Assembly: GCF_038007285.1 (NCBI RefSeq)
Contig: NZ_JBBOWX010000001.1
Coordinates: 372,001-436,000, forward strand
Reading direction: 5' to 3'
From: Sporosarcina sp. FSL K6-3457
GTDB lineage: Bacteria; Bacillota; Bacilli; Bacillales_A; Planococcaceae
DNA length: 64,000 bases
Shown here: positions 35,620-43,635 of the stretch, in pieces
How positions within the stretch are numbered: position 1 is the stretch's first letter
Layout: each line of letters starts with the position of its first letter
Notes under the pieces: generated by a model
Told to the model about the DNA's origin: nothing
Databases searched by the model: none
What the model saw: the letters and a program-made list of their open reading frames with translations, nothing else
Position numbers and translations under genes: made by a program

Positions 35620-36219
35620 ATGACGATATATATACCAATTGATAAATCCTTTTTTCAAGCACCTGTCTTAGAATTGGCACAAAGTCTGCTCGGGCAGTAC
35701 ATTGTCCACGAACAACCGGATGGATTGCTAGTGGCACGTATTGTCGAAACGGAGGCGTATCATGGGCCAGAGGATCAGGCGGCGCATAGTTTTGGCAATC
35801 GTCGTACGAAGCGCACGGATGTGATGTTTGAAGAGGCGGGATTGGTCTACACGTACAGAATGCATACACATACGCTTATCAATGTGGTTAGTGGTCGGAT
35901 TGGAACGCCGCATGCGATTTTAATCCGTGCAGTCGAGCCGATTGAAGGACTTGAGCAGATGAAAGAAAATCGTGGTATTCATTTGAAAATGAAAGATTGG
36001 ACGAATGGACCGGGGAAATTGACAAAAGCATTGGGGATTACGATGGATTATTACGGTCATCATTGGTCTGAACAACCGCTGTTCATTGCCGAAGGGCCTG
36101 GGGTAGGAGAGATCATTGCGGGTCCGCGTGTGGGAATTGGCAATTCAGGCGAGGCTGTCGATTATCCGTGGCGTTTTTATGAGAGGGATAATCCATTCGT
36201 GTCAAAATATCGTATGTAA
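35620..36219 (+). CDS. 3-methyladenine DNA glycosylase (AAG/MPG family)
   Basis: A 199-residue enzyme with LAQSLLGQYIVHE, ARIVETEAYHGPEDQAAHSF (catalytic Glu in ETEAY), RTDVMFEEAGLVYTY, NVVSGRIGTPHAILIRAVEP, NGPGKLTKALGI and AGPRVGI, all core AAG motifs. It excises alkylated purines such as 3-methyladenine and hypoxanthine. The usual YFIYGMHYC segment is YRMHTHTL here, a modest variation. It starts 15 bases after the uracil glycosylase gene, forming a two-gene repair operon. Confidence 0.93.
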   Translation: MTIYIPIDKSFFQAPVLELAQSLLGQYIVHEQPDGLLVARIVETEAYHGPEDQAAHSFGNRRTKRTDVMFEEAGLVYTYRMHTHTLINVVSGRIGTPHAILIRAVEPIEGLEQMKENRGIHLKMKDWTNGPGKLTKALGITMDYYGHHWSEQPLFIAEGPGVGEIIAGPRVGIGNSGEAVDYPWRFYERDNPFVSKYRM

Positions 36220-36228
36220 TAATTTGAA

Positions 36229-36269
36229 CAAAAAAACGCCGTCATCCAAGTGGGTGACGGCGTTTTTTG
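36229..36269. terminator. Convergent terminator
   Basis: Near-perfect stem AAAAAACGCCGTCATCC with its complement, loop AAGT, between aag (+) and hmp (-); A and T runs serve both strands. Confidence 0.92.
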
Positions 36270-36277
36270 TTTATCAG

Positions 36278-37465
36278 TTACGCGTGTGCTAATTCAAGTT
36301 GAACGGCTGGGCCGAAGAATTCAAAGTGCACTTTGTCTTCAGGCGTGCCATGTGCATACAATTCTTTGATAACTGCTTGCATGAATGCTGTTGGTCCACA
36401 GACATAGATATCACTGCCTTCTAAGACATTAGCGGCTAGGAATTCGCGGTTGATGAAGCCATCGCCTTCTTCTGAATAAAGAGCAGCGTATGTTGAGTTA
36501 GCCATTGTATCATTCAATTGACGGAGAACGTCATCGAACGCTTGATGTTTGCGCGTTCGTGCTGAGTGTAAAAACGCTACAGGACGATCCGCTGCCGTTT
36601 TTGCAATCGTTTCATACATGCTCATCATTGGTGTGATACCGACGCCACCACTAATGAGTGTAACAGGATTGTTACTATCTGTATCGAGGTGGAAGTCACC
36701 AGCTGGAACACTGACTTCAATTGTATCGCCGATTGCCATTCCGTTATGAAGGAAGACAGATACTTTTCCGTTTGGATTGAACTCATCCTCACGCTTAACT
36801 GAGATACGATACAGGTCACCTGTCGCAGCTTGTGATAAGCTATATTGACGGTTCAATGTATACTCTTCGCCAGGGATATTTAAGCGAATTGAAATGTATT
36901 GACCAGGTTTGTAAGAAGGTAATTTTTGACCATCCACAGGTTTTAAATAGAATGATGTGATGACATCACTTTCGACGACTTTATCGGCAATTGTAAAGTC
37001 TTTGAATGTTTCCCATCCGCCGTCTGCTTGTTTAGCTTGGTCATACATGTCTTTTTCGATGCCGATAAATGCATCTGCGATGACACCGTAAGCTTCACCC
37101 CATGCAGCGATGATTTCAGGTGTAGCTGCATCACCAAGGACTTCTTTAATAGCACCTAATAGGTGATATCCAACAATTGGGTAATGTTCTTCTTTAATGC
37201 CCAATGATTTGTGTTTGTGTGCAATTTGGACAACAGCCGGTATAATAGCTGCAAGATTATCGATATTGGCAGCGGCAGCGTAAACTGTATTGGCAAGGGC
37301 TGTTTGTTGACGACCTTGTGATTGGTTTGCATGGTTAAATATATTTAACAGTTCAGGATGTTTTTCGAACATGTTCTTATAGAAAACAGTTGTGATTGTC
37401 TTTCCGTGTTGCTCTAATACAGGGACAGTTGATTTGATAATGTTAATCGTTTCTTGAGATAGCAT
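36278..37465 (-). CDS. hmp: Flavohaemoglobin, nitric oxide dioxygenase
   Basis: A 395-residue protein with an N-terminal globin domain (about 1-138, including the proximal-His segment [25 protein letters not shown]), a FAD-binding domain (RQYSLS, about 150-255) and an NAD-binding domain ([23 protein letters not shown]). It converts nitric oxide to nitrate. ATG 37465 gives the conserved [17 protein letters not shown] start; the in-frame GTG at 37477 touches the AAAGG site. nsrR is divergent, 165 bases away. Confidence 0.96.
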   Translation of the reverse strand: MLSQETINIIKSTVPVLEQHGKTITTVFYKNMFEKHPELLNIFNHANQSQGRQQTALANTVYAAAANIDNLAAIIPAVVQIAHKHKSLGIKEEHYPIVGYHLLGAIKEVLGDAATPEIIAAWGEAYGVIADAFIGIEKDMYDQAKQADGGWETFKDFTIADKVVESDVITSFYLKPVDGQKLPSYKPGQYISIRLNIPGEEYTLNRQYSLSQAATGDLYRISVKREDEFNPNGKVSVFLHNGMAIGDTIEVSVPAGDFHLDTDSNNPVTLISGGVGITPMMSMYETIAKTAADRPVAFLHSARTRKHQAFDDVLRQLNDTMANSTYAALYSEEGDGFINREFLAANVLEGSDIYVCGPTAFMQAVIKELYAHGTPEDKVHFEFFGPAVQLELAHA

Positions 37466-37524
37466 GTGATGATGCACAACCTTTCTTGTTTGTTAACCTT
37501 ACAATAAGCGATAGGCAATTTTAA

Positions 37525-37545
37525 AGCTATAAAAAAAATACATGT
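37525..37545. promoter_or_regulatory. Possible NsrR site between hmp and nsrR
   Basis: On the minus strand ATGTATTTTTTTTATAG is an imperfect, A+T-rich dyad in the position expected for an NsrR operator upstream of hmp. The match is weak and judged by eye. Confidence 0.3.
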
Positions 37546-37630
37546 TTAAGTGAAGTTAGAAAGTTAGCCACATTTTCTTCACGTAAACGTCACAAGTGAT
37601 ATAATAGTATGTAGAAAGAGCGGTGAAATT

Positions 37631-38074
37631 ATGCGTTTAACAATGTATACAGACTTTTCCTTACGTGTCCTAATATACCTTGGCACAAAGGGAACTGAGG
37701 AGAAGGCGACGGTACAGGAAATTTCAGATATATACGGTATCTCCAAAAACCATTTGACGAAAGTAGCTCATGAGCTTGGAAAAATGGGTTTGATTGAGAC
37801 GACTCGTGGGCGTGGTGGAGGAATCCGACTAAACGTTGCACCGGAAATGATTAATGTTGGTGAACTTGTACGGAAGACAGAGGATGACTTCCATCTTGTC
37901 GAATGCTTCAATTCAGAGTCGAATAGTTGTATACTTTCCCCCGCCTGCCGATTAAAGGGAGCACTTCGTGAAGCGCTTGCTGCCTATTTTACGGTGTTGG
38001 ACGGCTATACCATTGCTGATTTCATAGTTAATAAAGATGAATTGTCGGATATATTATTTGGTCGACCTTTGTGA
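37631..38074 (+). CDS. nsrR: Rrf2-family nitric-oxide-sensing repressor NsrR
   Basis: A 147-residue Rrf2 protein with winged helix (MRLTMYTDFSLRVLIYLG..., VQEISDIYGISKNHLTKVAHELGKMGLIETTRGRGGG) and three cysteines (VECFN, SCILSPACRL) that hold the NO-sensitive Fe-S cluster. It represses hmp and releases it when NO destroys the cluster. TATAAT at 37600-37605 with TTCACG 16 bases upstream is the likely promoter. Divergent arrangement with hmp supports the name. Confidence 0.94.
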   Translation: MRLTMYTDFSLRVLIYLGTKGTEEKATVQEISDIYGISKNHLTKVAHELGKMGLIETTRGRGGGIRLNVAPEMINVGELVRKTEDDFHLVECFNSESNSCILSPACRLKGALREALAAYFTVLDGYTIADFIVNKDELSDILFGRPL

Positions 38075-38223
38075 TAAAATGTTAGTTGAACTTATCGGGC
38101 TTTTACGGGCAGTTGAACCCCACATGCGTGTTGTTTAACGAGTTCTAAGTTTTGAAGCGGGATTCGTACTGCCAGTTAATGCGGGAAAAAGTAAATATAA
38201 AGATAAATAGGGGGCTAATTTTA

Positions 38224-39150
38224 ATGGGAAAAGTATTAGTATTTGGACATAAAAACCCTGATACGGATTCGATCACTGCGGCGATCAGTTATGCGTATCT
38301 GAAGCAACAACTAGGAATGGATGCAGAAGCTGTACGACTTGGTGTTGTAACGAATGAGACGGCGTATGCGCTGGATTATTTCGGTTTTGAAGCACCACGT
38401 TTGATTGATAAAGCGGCACCGGATGCGGCACAGGTAATTCTTGTTGACCATAACGAGAAGCAGCAAAGTGTGGACGATTTGGATGATGTGCAGGTAATTG
38501 AAGTGGTTGACCACCATCGAATTGCTAACTTTGCAACGAGTGATCCTTTGTATTACCGTGCGGAGCCAGTTGGTTGTACAGCGACAATTTTGAATAAGCT
38601 GTATAAGGAAAATGGCGTAGCTATCCCGAAAGAGATTGCAGGACTTATGCTGTCTGCCATTATTTCGGATTCGTTGCTATTCAAATCACCAACATTTACA
38701 GAAGAGGACCGTGCAGCAGCGGATGAATTGACGGCGATTGCAGGTGTTGATGCGCAGGAATATGGACTAGCTATGTTAAAGGCTGGTGCGGATTTAAGTG
38801 ATAAAACGCTTGAAGATTTGATTGAAATGGATGCAAAGGAATTTTCGTTTGGCGATGTGAAAATTGAGATTGCACAAGTGAATGCCGTTGATATTAATGA
38901 TGTCATGGATCGTCAGGCTGAATTGGAAGAGCTGCTCAATGGCGTCATCGCTACGAAAGAGCTCGACTTGTTCTTATTCGTCGTGACGGATATTTTGAAT
39001 AATGATTCAGTCGTTTTAGCACTCGGTAAAGAAGCAGAGCGAGCAAGTGCAGCGTTTAATGTTGAACTTGTGAATAATACAGCGACGTTGCAAGGTGTTG
39101 TTTCTCGGAAGAAGCAGATTGTACCGGTATTGACGGATGCGTTGAAATGA
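38224..39150 (+). CDS. ppaC: Manganese-dependent inorganic pyrophosphatase
   Basis: A 308-residue family II (DHH) pyrophosphatase: metal-binding [10 protein letters not shown] at the N-terminus, [13 protein letters not shown] (DHH motif) and the C-terminal DHHA2 domain with SRKKQIVP. It hydrolyses pyrophosphate using Mn2+. ATG 38224 follows GGGGG by about nine bases and gives the usual length; a longer frame upstream is not conserved-looking. Confidence 0.97.
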   Translation: MGKVLVFGHKNPDTDSITAAISYAYLKQQLGMDAEAVRLGVVTNETAYALDYFGFEAPRLIDKAAPDAAQVILVDHNEKQQSVDDLDDVQVIEVVDHHRIANFATSDPLYYRAEPVGCTATILNKLYKENGVAIPKEIAGLMLSAIISDSLLFKSPTFTEEDRAAADELTAIAGVDAQEYGLAMLKAGADLSDKTLEDLIEMDAKEFSFGDVKIEIAQVNAVDINDVMDRQAELEELLNGVIATKELDLFLFVVTDILNNDSVVLALGKEAERASAAFNVELVNNTATLQGVVSRKKQIVPVLTDALK

Positions 39151-39158
39151 TGAATTAG

Positions 39159-39197
39159 AAGAGCTGTGCCTGGGTTAGAACCGGGTGCAGCTTTTTT
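39159..39197 (+). terminator. Intrinsic terminator of ppaC
   Basis: 15-bp stem with wobble pairs (AAGAGCTGTGCCTGG and partner, loop GTTAGAA), then six T. Confidence 0.88.
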
Positions 39198-39216
39198 GCT
39201 GTTTAGTGAGTTACAC

Positions 39217-39368
39217 TTACAGTTCTTGGTTTCTCCCTTACAGTTTGCGAAATTGCTCTTAGAGTTCGCCAATTTGCCCTGACAGTTTGGCAATGCCCTT
39301 AGAGTTTTCGGTTTCTCCCTTACAGTTTGCAAACTTGCTCTTACAGTTCACCAATTTCCCTGACAATA
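39217..39368. repeat. 21-bp-period degenerate array downstream of ppaC
   Basis: Eight heads reading TTACAGTT, TTAGAGTT or TGACAGTT (last one TGACAATA) start at 39217, 39238, 39259, 39280, 39299, 39320, 39341 and 39361, i.e. spacing 21,21,21,19,21,21,20. Bodies of about 13 bases vary but alternate GGTTTCTCCC, AATTGCTC and AATTTGCCC forms. It follows the ppaC terminator by 20 bases. Confidence 0.85.
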
Positions 39369-39432
39369 AGCATATTCATTGTTGCTCACTTCAATTGAAC
39401 TTAAAATGAAGATAAGAAAGGTGTGTGACAAA

Positions 39433-40140
39433 ATGAAAGTTGAAATTTGGTCGGATTATGTATGTCCATTTTGTTATATCGGTAAGCGAAGGTTTGAAGA
39501 AGCATTGAAGGAAACAGGTCTAGGGGAAAATACAGAGGTTATTTTCAAGGCATTTGAATTGGATCCGAATTCGCCGGCTACATCTGATAAGACGATGCCA
39601 GAAGTACTTGCAGAGAAATACGGAACGAGTGTGGAAGAAGCGAAGAACATGACGGGGAATGTAACTGCACAAGCAGAGTCGGTTGGACTGAACTATAACT
39701 TTGACAAAATAAGGCCTGCTAACACATTTAATGCTCACCGTCTTGCGAAGCTTGCTGAGCAGCAAGGCCTTGGAGCGCGAGTATCTGAACGGCTTTTGAA
39801 AGCGTATTTCATTGACGCTGAAAAAATTGGTACGGAGGATGTATTGCTTCGACTTGCGGAAGAAGTAGGAATTTCTCGAGAGCGTGCGCAGCAAGTACTC
39901 GAATCTGACGAGTTTGCAGCGGAAGTAAAAGCTGATATCGAAGAAGCTAAACAGATTGGCGTACAAGGTGTGCCGTTTTTCGTCATTAATCGTAAATATG
40001 CGATTTCAGGTGCACAACCTGCAGAAGCATTTGCAGAAGCACTGCGCAAAGTGGCGGAAGAAGAAGGGATTCAACCGAGCCTTAAAGTGTTAGGCGCTGA
40101 TGGAGAAGGATTATGCACGGATGATGGGTGCAGTATTTAA
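39433..40140 (+). CDS. DsbA-family (FrnE-like) thioredoxin-fold protein
   Basis: A 235-residue protein with MKVEIWSDYVCPFCYIGKRRFEEAL at the N-terminus; CPFC (residues 11-14) is the redox-active CXXC of a thioredoxin fold, with an inserted helical domain and the cis-Pro segment GVQGVPFFVINRKYAISGAQ. The C-terminus has a further CTDDGC pair. FrnE-type DsbA proteins are cytoplasmic and linked to oxidative stress tolerance. GAAAGGTG lies about nine bases before ATG 39433. Confidence 0.92.
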   Translation: MKVEIWSDYVCPFCYIGKRRFEEALKETGLGENTEVIFKAFELDPNSPATSDKTMPEVLAEKYGTSVEEAKNMTGNVTAQAESVGLNYNFDKIRPANTFNAHRLAKLAEQQGLGARVSERLLKAYFIDAEKIGTEDVLLRLAEEVGISRERAQQVLESDEFAAEVKADIEEAKQIGVQGVPFFVINRKYAISGAQPAEAFAEALRKVAEEEGIQPSLKVLGADGEGLCTDDGCSI

Positions 40141-40237
40141 CTTAATTCAACCGGCTGAATTGGGCGCTGCATCCTGCGGGTACGCAAGCGCAATTCAAAA
40201 TCCGGACGCAATTACGCCTTGGCATAATTGATAATAA
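40141..40237. repeat. Dispersed repeat, CGCAATTACGCC family (copy 1)
   Basis: 40188-40232 reads GCGCAATTC..GGACGCAATTACGCC..TAATTGATAA in outline. The same order of words occurs at 43960-44006 and, shortened, at 59990-60030. Preceded by CTGCATCCTGCGGG, a decayed hairpin module comparable to the one before copy 2. Confidence 0.8.
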
Positions 40238-40274
40238 AAAAGAGGCATATACGATAACCGTATGTGCCTCTTTT
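40238..40274 (+). terminator. Intrinsic terminator downstream of the DsbA-family gene
   Basis: 16-bp stem AAAAGAGGCATATACG with partner (loop ATAAC), ending TTTT; the run of A on the left arm would also work on the minus strand. Confidence 0.82.
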
Positions 40275-40348
40275 ACATTTGGCCGGTAATGGTATATAAA
40301 AATATGGTGGCGTTATCCTTAAAAACTATTTAACATTCCAAGGCAGAA

Positions 40349-40381
40349 TTCTCCTTCCTCAACGCAAAGCGTAGGTAGGAG
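40349..40381. mobile_element. Hairpin resembling an IS200/IS605 end structure
   Basis: TCTCCTTCCT (40349-40358) and AGGTAGGAGA (40372-40381) pair with one mismatch around an inner ACGC/GCGT stem. Hairpins of this type with GGAGATGAATG after them are found at the ends of TnpB-type IS605 elements, and a tnpB remnant follows 99 bases downstream. Confidence 0.4.
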
Positions 40382-40479
40382 ATGAATGTTTGCACTTGAT
40401 ACGAATTTATATAGAACGTCTGTTTCGATTCATGGTATGATTGGTTGTAAGAATAATCAGTTGGGATAGATTGGAGAGA

Positions 40480-40765
40480 TGAATATGATTCGTTGTCTTA
40501 AAACATCTTTTCGGGCGAATAAGGAAATGATTGACCGATTATTTCAGTGTAATCAAGTTTCTGGGGAAGTATGGAATCGCTGTTTGGAACTTGTGAAAGA
40601 ACATCATCTAAAAACGGGGAAATAGATCACGAAAAGCGAATTACAAAAAAATACAAAAGGAGTCTATCCGATTCATTCCCAATCAGTACAAGCTGTTTGC
40701 CATAAATATTTATTTGCCCGAGATTCGGCAAATAAAGCTAGAAAAGCAGGTATTTGTCCACCAAA
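40480..40765 (+). pseudogene. Truncated tnpB (IS605 OrfB) with internal stop
   Basis: ATG 40480, after TTGGAGAG, opens with MNMIRCLKTSFRANKEMIDRLFQCNQVSGEVWNRCLELVKEHHLKTGK, the well-known TnpB N-terminus, then TAG where a Trp codon is usual, and continues in frame with ITKSELQK..YPIHSQSVQAVCHKYLFARDSANKARKAG. After about 95 codons it ends at a terminator, with the RuvC-like nuclease part missing. It is a dead remnant of an RNA-guided nuclease/transposon accessory gene. Confidence 0.88.
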
Positions 40766-40807
40766 AAAAGCACTCCACAGTAATTGCAATTACTGTGGAG
40801 TGCTTTT
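40766..40807. terminator. Perfect 20-bp terminator hairpin
   Basis: Arms 40766-40785 and 40788-40807 are perfect complements. It ends yceI on the minus strand (T4 on that side) and truncates the tnpB remnant on the plus strand. Confidence 0.9.
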
Positions 40808-40822
40808 CTAATTAACTTCAAA

Positions 40823-41347
40823 TCATTGAGCTGGGTTTACTTGTAGGTCGATTGAAATTTTAATGTCGTCTCCTACAAGAACGCCGCCTGCTTCAAGTGC
40901 TTGGTTCCATGTAAGGCCAAACTCTTTTCTTGAAATTTTTCCGTCTACTTCGAAAGCTGCAACATCAATGCCCCAAGGATTTTTCCCTGTACCTTCGTAA
41001 GATGCTTCAAACGTAATTTTTTTCGTTACGTCTTTAATTGTCATATCGCCTGTTACATCGTAGTCGTTGCCTTTTTTCACGATATCTGTTGAAACAAATG
41101 TGATGCTCGGATACGTTTCTGTATCAAAGAAGTCCCCAGAACGAAGGTGATTGTCTCGGTCTTCGCTATTTGTATTGATAGAAGAGGCGTCGATTTTGAA
41201 ATCGATTTTTGCGCCTGTTAAATCTTCTGGGTTTCCTTCAAGTGTGCCTTCAACTGATCCAAAGCTACCTTTTACTTTCGAAACCATCATATGCTTTACT
41301 GTAAAACCAACACTCGTGTGTGAAGCGTCTACTGTCCATTTTGTCAT
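40823..41347 (-). CDS. YceI-family lipid-binding-like protein
   Basis: A 174-residue YceI protein without signal peptide: WTVDASHTSVGFTVKHMMVSKVKGSFG, SINTNSEDRDNHLRSGDFFDTETYPSITF, GDMTIKDVTKKITF and SRKEFGLTWNQALEAGGVLVGDDIKI. YceI proteins form a lipocalin-like barrel that binds polyisoprenoids or quinones. GAAAGGAAG precedes the ATG. Its promoter carries two MhqR-like operators, suggesting induction by quinone-type electrophiles. Confidence 0.92.
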   Translation of the reverse strand: MTKWTVDASHTSVGFTVKHMMVSKVKGSFGSVEGTLEGNPEDLTGAKIDFKIDASSINTNSEDRDNHLRSGDFFDTETYPSITFVSTDIVKKGNDYDVTGDMTIKDVTKKITFEASYEGTGKNPWGIDVAAFEVDGKISRKEFGLTWNQALEAGGVLVGDDIKISIDLQVNPAQ

Positions 41348-41383
41348 TGTTAAAACTTCCTTTCTGAAATAAGATCTGTTCTC

Positions 41384-41436
41384 ACTATATAACCTCTATA
41401 TCTTGAAGTCAAGATAAATATCTCGAATTTGAGATA
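41384..41436 (-). promoter_or_regulatory. yceI promoter with two 18-bp MhqR-like palindromes
   Basis: On the minus strand TTGACT (41412-41407), 17 bases, TATAGT (41389-41384). The palindrome TATCTTGA-AG-TCAAGATA (41399-41416) covers the -35, and TATCTCGAATTTGAGATA (41419-41436) lies just upstream, centres 20 bp apart. The second matches the B. subtilis MhqR box (ATCTcgaAtTCgAGAT) with one mismatch. Confidence 0.75.
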
Positions 41437-41529
41437 CATTTTTATTTGAGATGCGAAATATGCTATGCCTATTGATGAAATTGCTTGTCAAAAGAAAAAA
41501 ATCCAAGCATACTATGAAAGGAGTCAACG

Positions 41530-41670
41530 ATGCGTTTAGCTCGTTTTAAAGGTGGCGAGATTACATATAAAGTCTACCCGGCTCAGGAAAGTTTCAAACC
41601 CAGGTTGGATTGTAATGGATATGTTTTATTGAAAGGATTGAATGTTGATGTCGAAGCATCAATGGCTTGA
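41530..41670 (+). CDS. Small ORF (46 residues) overlapping the murB start
   Basis: ATG 41530 has an ideal AAAGGAG six bases upstream and opens a 46-codon frame (MRLARFKGGEITYKVYPAQE...) whose TGA at 41668 lies inside murB. The frames overlap by about 25 bases, which could couple murB translation. No family recognised; the strong site is the main evidence that it is real. Confidence 0.5.
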   Translation: MRLARFKGGEITYKVYPAQESFKPRLDCNGYVLLKGLNVDVEASMA

Positions 41671-42562
41671 GGAGCTTCAAACTACAATTACACAAGGTAC
41701 ATTGCTAGTAGATGAACCGCTATGTAAATATACGATGACAAAGCTTGGAGGGGCTGCAGATCTTCTTGTGATTCCTGCAACGATAGATGAGACAGCCGCA
41801 ACGATACGGTATGCATCCGACAATGAAATCCCGTTGCTGTTACTTGGCAATGGGTCAAATATGGTTGTAAGGGATGGTGGTGTCAGAGGAATCGTTCTGC
41901 ATCTCGCAGAGCTTAACGGCATCCAGATTGATGGAACGCATGTCCATGCAGAGGCGGGTGCACTTATTATTGACGTGTCGAAGCATGCTGCAGCAGCGAC
42001 TTTGACAGGTCTTGAGTTTGCGTGTGGTATCCCAGGTTCGATCGGAGGCGCCATGGCAATGAATGCGGGTGCATACGGTGGGGAAATTAAAGATATTATT
42101 GTGCAAGCAACTGTGCTAACGAAGTCTGGACAGCAACTTGTCTTGTCTAAAGATGAACTAGAGCTCGGTTATCGTCAAAGTATTATCGCTAAAGAAGGCT
42201 ATTATGTCCTGTCTGCTGATTTCGAATTGGCCGAGGGGGAACAGGAAGTTATCGATGCAAAGGTAGCGGATTTAACTTTTCAGCGCGAATCAAAGCAGCC
42301 GCTTGAATATCCTTCAGCGGGAAGTGTCTTTAAGCGACCACCGGGCTATTTTGCCGGGAAATTGATTCAAGACTGTGGCTTGCAAGGCAAGGGACGTGGC
42401 GGTGCCGAAGTATCGCTGAAGCACGCTGGCTTTATTATTAATAAAAACAATGCAACGGCTTCTGATTACATTCAGACCATTGAAATGGTGAAAGTAGAGG
42501 TGAAAAAGAAGTTCGATGTGGATTTAGAGCTTGAAGTGAAAATTGTTGGTGAGGAAATATAG
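41642..42562 (+). CDS. murB: UDP-N-acetylenolpyruvoylglucosamine reductase
   Basis: A 304-306-residue type II MurB that reduces UDP-GlcNAc-enolpyruvate to UDP-MurNAc with NADPH and FAD in peptidoglycan synthesis. It shows YTMTKLGGAADLLV, LLLGNGSNMVVRDGG, ACGIPGSIGGAMAMNAGAYGGEI, YPSAGSVFKRP (catalytic Ser) and a C-terminal LELEVKIVGE. Starts at ATG 41642 or ATG 41648; AAAGGA is four and ten bases away respectively, so both are possible. Confidence 0.95.
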   Translation: MLMSKHQWLEELQTTITQGTLLVDEPLCKYTMTKLGGAADLLVIPATIDETAATIRYASDNEIPLLLLGNGSNMVVRDGGVRGIVLHLAELNGIQIDGTHVHAEAGALIIDVSKHAAAATLTGLEFACGIPGSIGGAMAMNAGAYGGEIKDIIVQATVLTKSGQQLVLSKDELELGYRQSIIAKEGYYVLSADFELAEGEQEVIDAKVADLTFQRESKQPLEYPSAGSVFKRPPGYFAGKLIQDCGLQGKGRGGAEVSLKHAGFIINKNNATASDYIQTIEMVKVEVKKKFDVDLELEVKIVGEEI

Positions 42563-42834
42563 AAAAGCGGAAGTCGCCATGTAGACGTGACAAGCGCTGG
42601 CCGACTAAGTTCGCCACGTCCTGTGGCAACGTCGGCAATAGAACATCCTGTACGTCGGAAGACTTGAAGATAAAGGCGCTCTTTGCCTTTATCAGCAAGT
42701 AGAAGGCAGTCTAAAATCGCCACGTCCTGTGGCAACAAAGAGGGATGAAGTTCAATCCCTCTCCACTGCATGACCTACATCCTGTAGGCCCAAGCGACTC
42801 GAACGTCTGGCGCCTGGAGTCTAGACAAGATAAT
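42563..42834. repeat. Composite dispersed repeat of small hairpin modules
   Basis: Contains GCCACGTCCTGTGGC twice (about 42613-42627 and 42719-42733), ACATCCTGTACGT, a GATAAAGGC..GCCTTTATC hairpin, GAGGGAT/ATCCCTC, and CCTACATCCTGTAGG (about 42773-42787), ending with GGCGCCTGGAGTCTAG. AAGGCAGTCTAA-TCGC-ACGTCCTGT and TGCATGACCTACATC-TGTAGG recur at 43895-43953. No coding potential. Confidence 0.8.
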
Positions 42835-42875
42835 AGAAAAGCGGATGCCTTGTTGAAATGGGCATCCGCTTTTCT
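42835..42875. terminator. Terminator at the 3' end of the Usp-like gene
   Basis: 15-bp stem AGAAAAGCGGATGCC with complement (42835-42849, 42861-42875), directly after the minus-strand gene's stop. Confidence 0.85.
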
Positions 42876-43550
42876 TTATTTCTCAATTTGACAGCTGAGC
42901 AGTGAAGGATCGGTCACTTGATCATCTGTAATATGCACTTGGCACATTTTGTTGTTGCTCATGAACTTGAATAATCCATTATTGAAATCAGTCCCGATTT
43001 CCTTGAAGAAGATTCCTTCAAAGCGAGCTTCTTTTGATAATGTGAAACAGATTCGAAAGCTGTCGCCCTCTTCCATTAAGTAGGCACGAACACCTTTTTC
43101 AAACATCCCGTCAATCTCATCTTTGATGGCGCGATCGACAGAGACCACGTGGAAATCAACGAACGTAATCTCACGTAACAAGACGTTCATGAACGAACCT
43201 TTTGTGATTTCTTCCCATCGACTTTGAGCAGTTTGCCCAATAATGATTTGTGTGATGTTGTGCTGATGTGCCACTTCTTTAATGACTTTGGCGGAAGGAC
43301 GCTTTTCGTTATCGCGTATAATAAACTCCTCAACATCGAGCTCTTCAGCAAGCTCCTGCCAACGCTCGATGTAGTCTGATTTCTCCGCATCAAACTCATC
43401 ATTTGGAAGCGGGTCGACTGTTAAAATATACAGTGGACAGTCCATGATTGTCGCCATTTTATGTCCGCGTCTAATGAGACGTTCACCATTTGGACCGTAG
43501 TAGACACAAACGAGAATACTCTCGTCCATACGACCTTTTACTTTGCCCAT
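42876..43550 (-). CDS. Universal-stress-protein-like protein (KdpD Usp-type domain)
   Basis: A 224-residue protein. Residues 1-140 resemble the Usp domain of KdpD sensor kinases (ILVCVYYGPNGERLIRRGHKMA, LYILTVDPLPNDEF, IIIGQTAQSRWEEITKGSFMN), while the kinase and membrane parts are absent. The C-terminal ~80 residues form a separate unrecognised domain. Such stand-alone proteins may bind ATP or cyclic di-AMP; this is inference. AGAGGTG precedes the ATG. The neighbour on the other side is the Mrp cation antiporter, so an ionic-stress role is plausible. Confidence 0.7.
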   Translation of the reverse strand: MGKVKGRMDESILVCVYYGPNGERLIRRGHKMATIMDCPLYILTVDPLPNDEFDAEKSDYIERWQELAEELDVEEFIIRDNEKRPSAKVIKEVAHQHNITQIIIGQTAQSRWEEITKGSFMNVLLREITFVDFHVVSVDRAIKDEIDGMFEKGVRAYLMEEGDSFRICFTLSKEARFEGIFFKEIGTDFNNGLFKFMSNNKMCQVHITDDQVTDPSLLSCQIEK

Positions 43551-43588
43551 GACGGTAGTTCACCTCTTAAATGTTATTGTGTGTTAAA

Positions 43589-43635
43589 ATCCGTTTATCT
43601 GAATTCAGATAAAGCCTCCGACGGATGTCACGGAT
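43589..43635 (+). repeat. Hairpin-plus-tail repeat, copy A
   Basis: TTTATCTGAATTCAGATAAA (43594-43613) is a perfect palindrome followed by the tail GCCTCCGACGGATGTCACGGAT; outer ATCCG/CGGAT can also pair. Copies B (43755-43880) and C (53283-53347, opposite strand) have different hairpins but the same tail. Confidence 0.75.
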
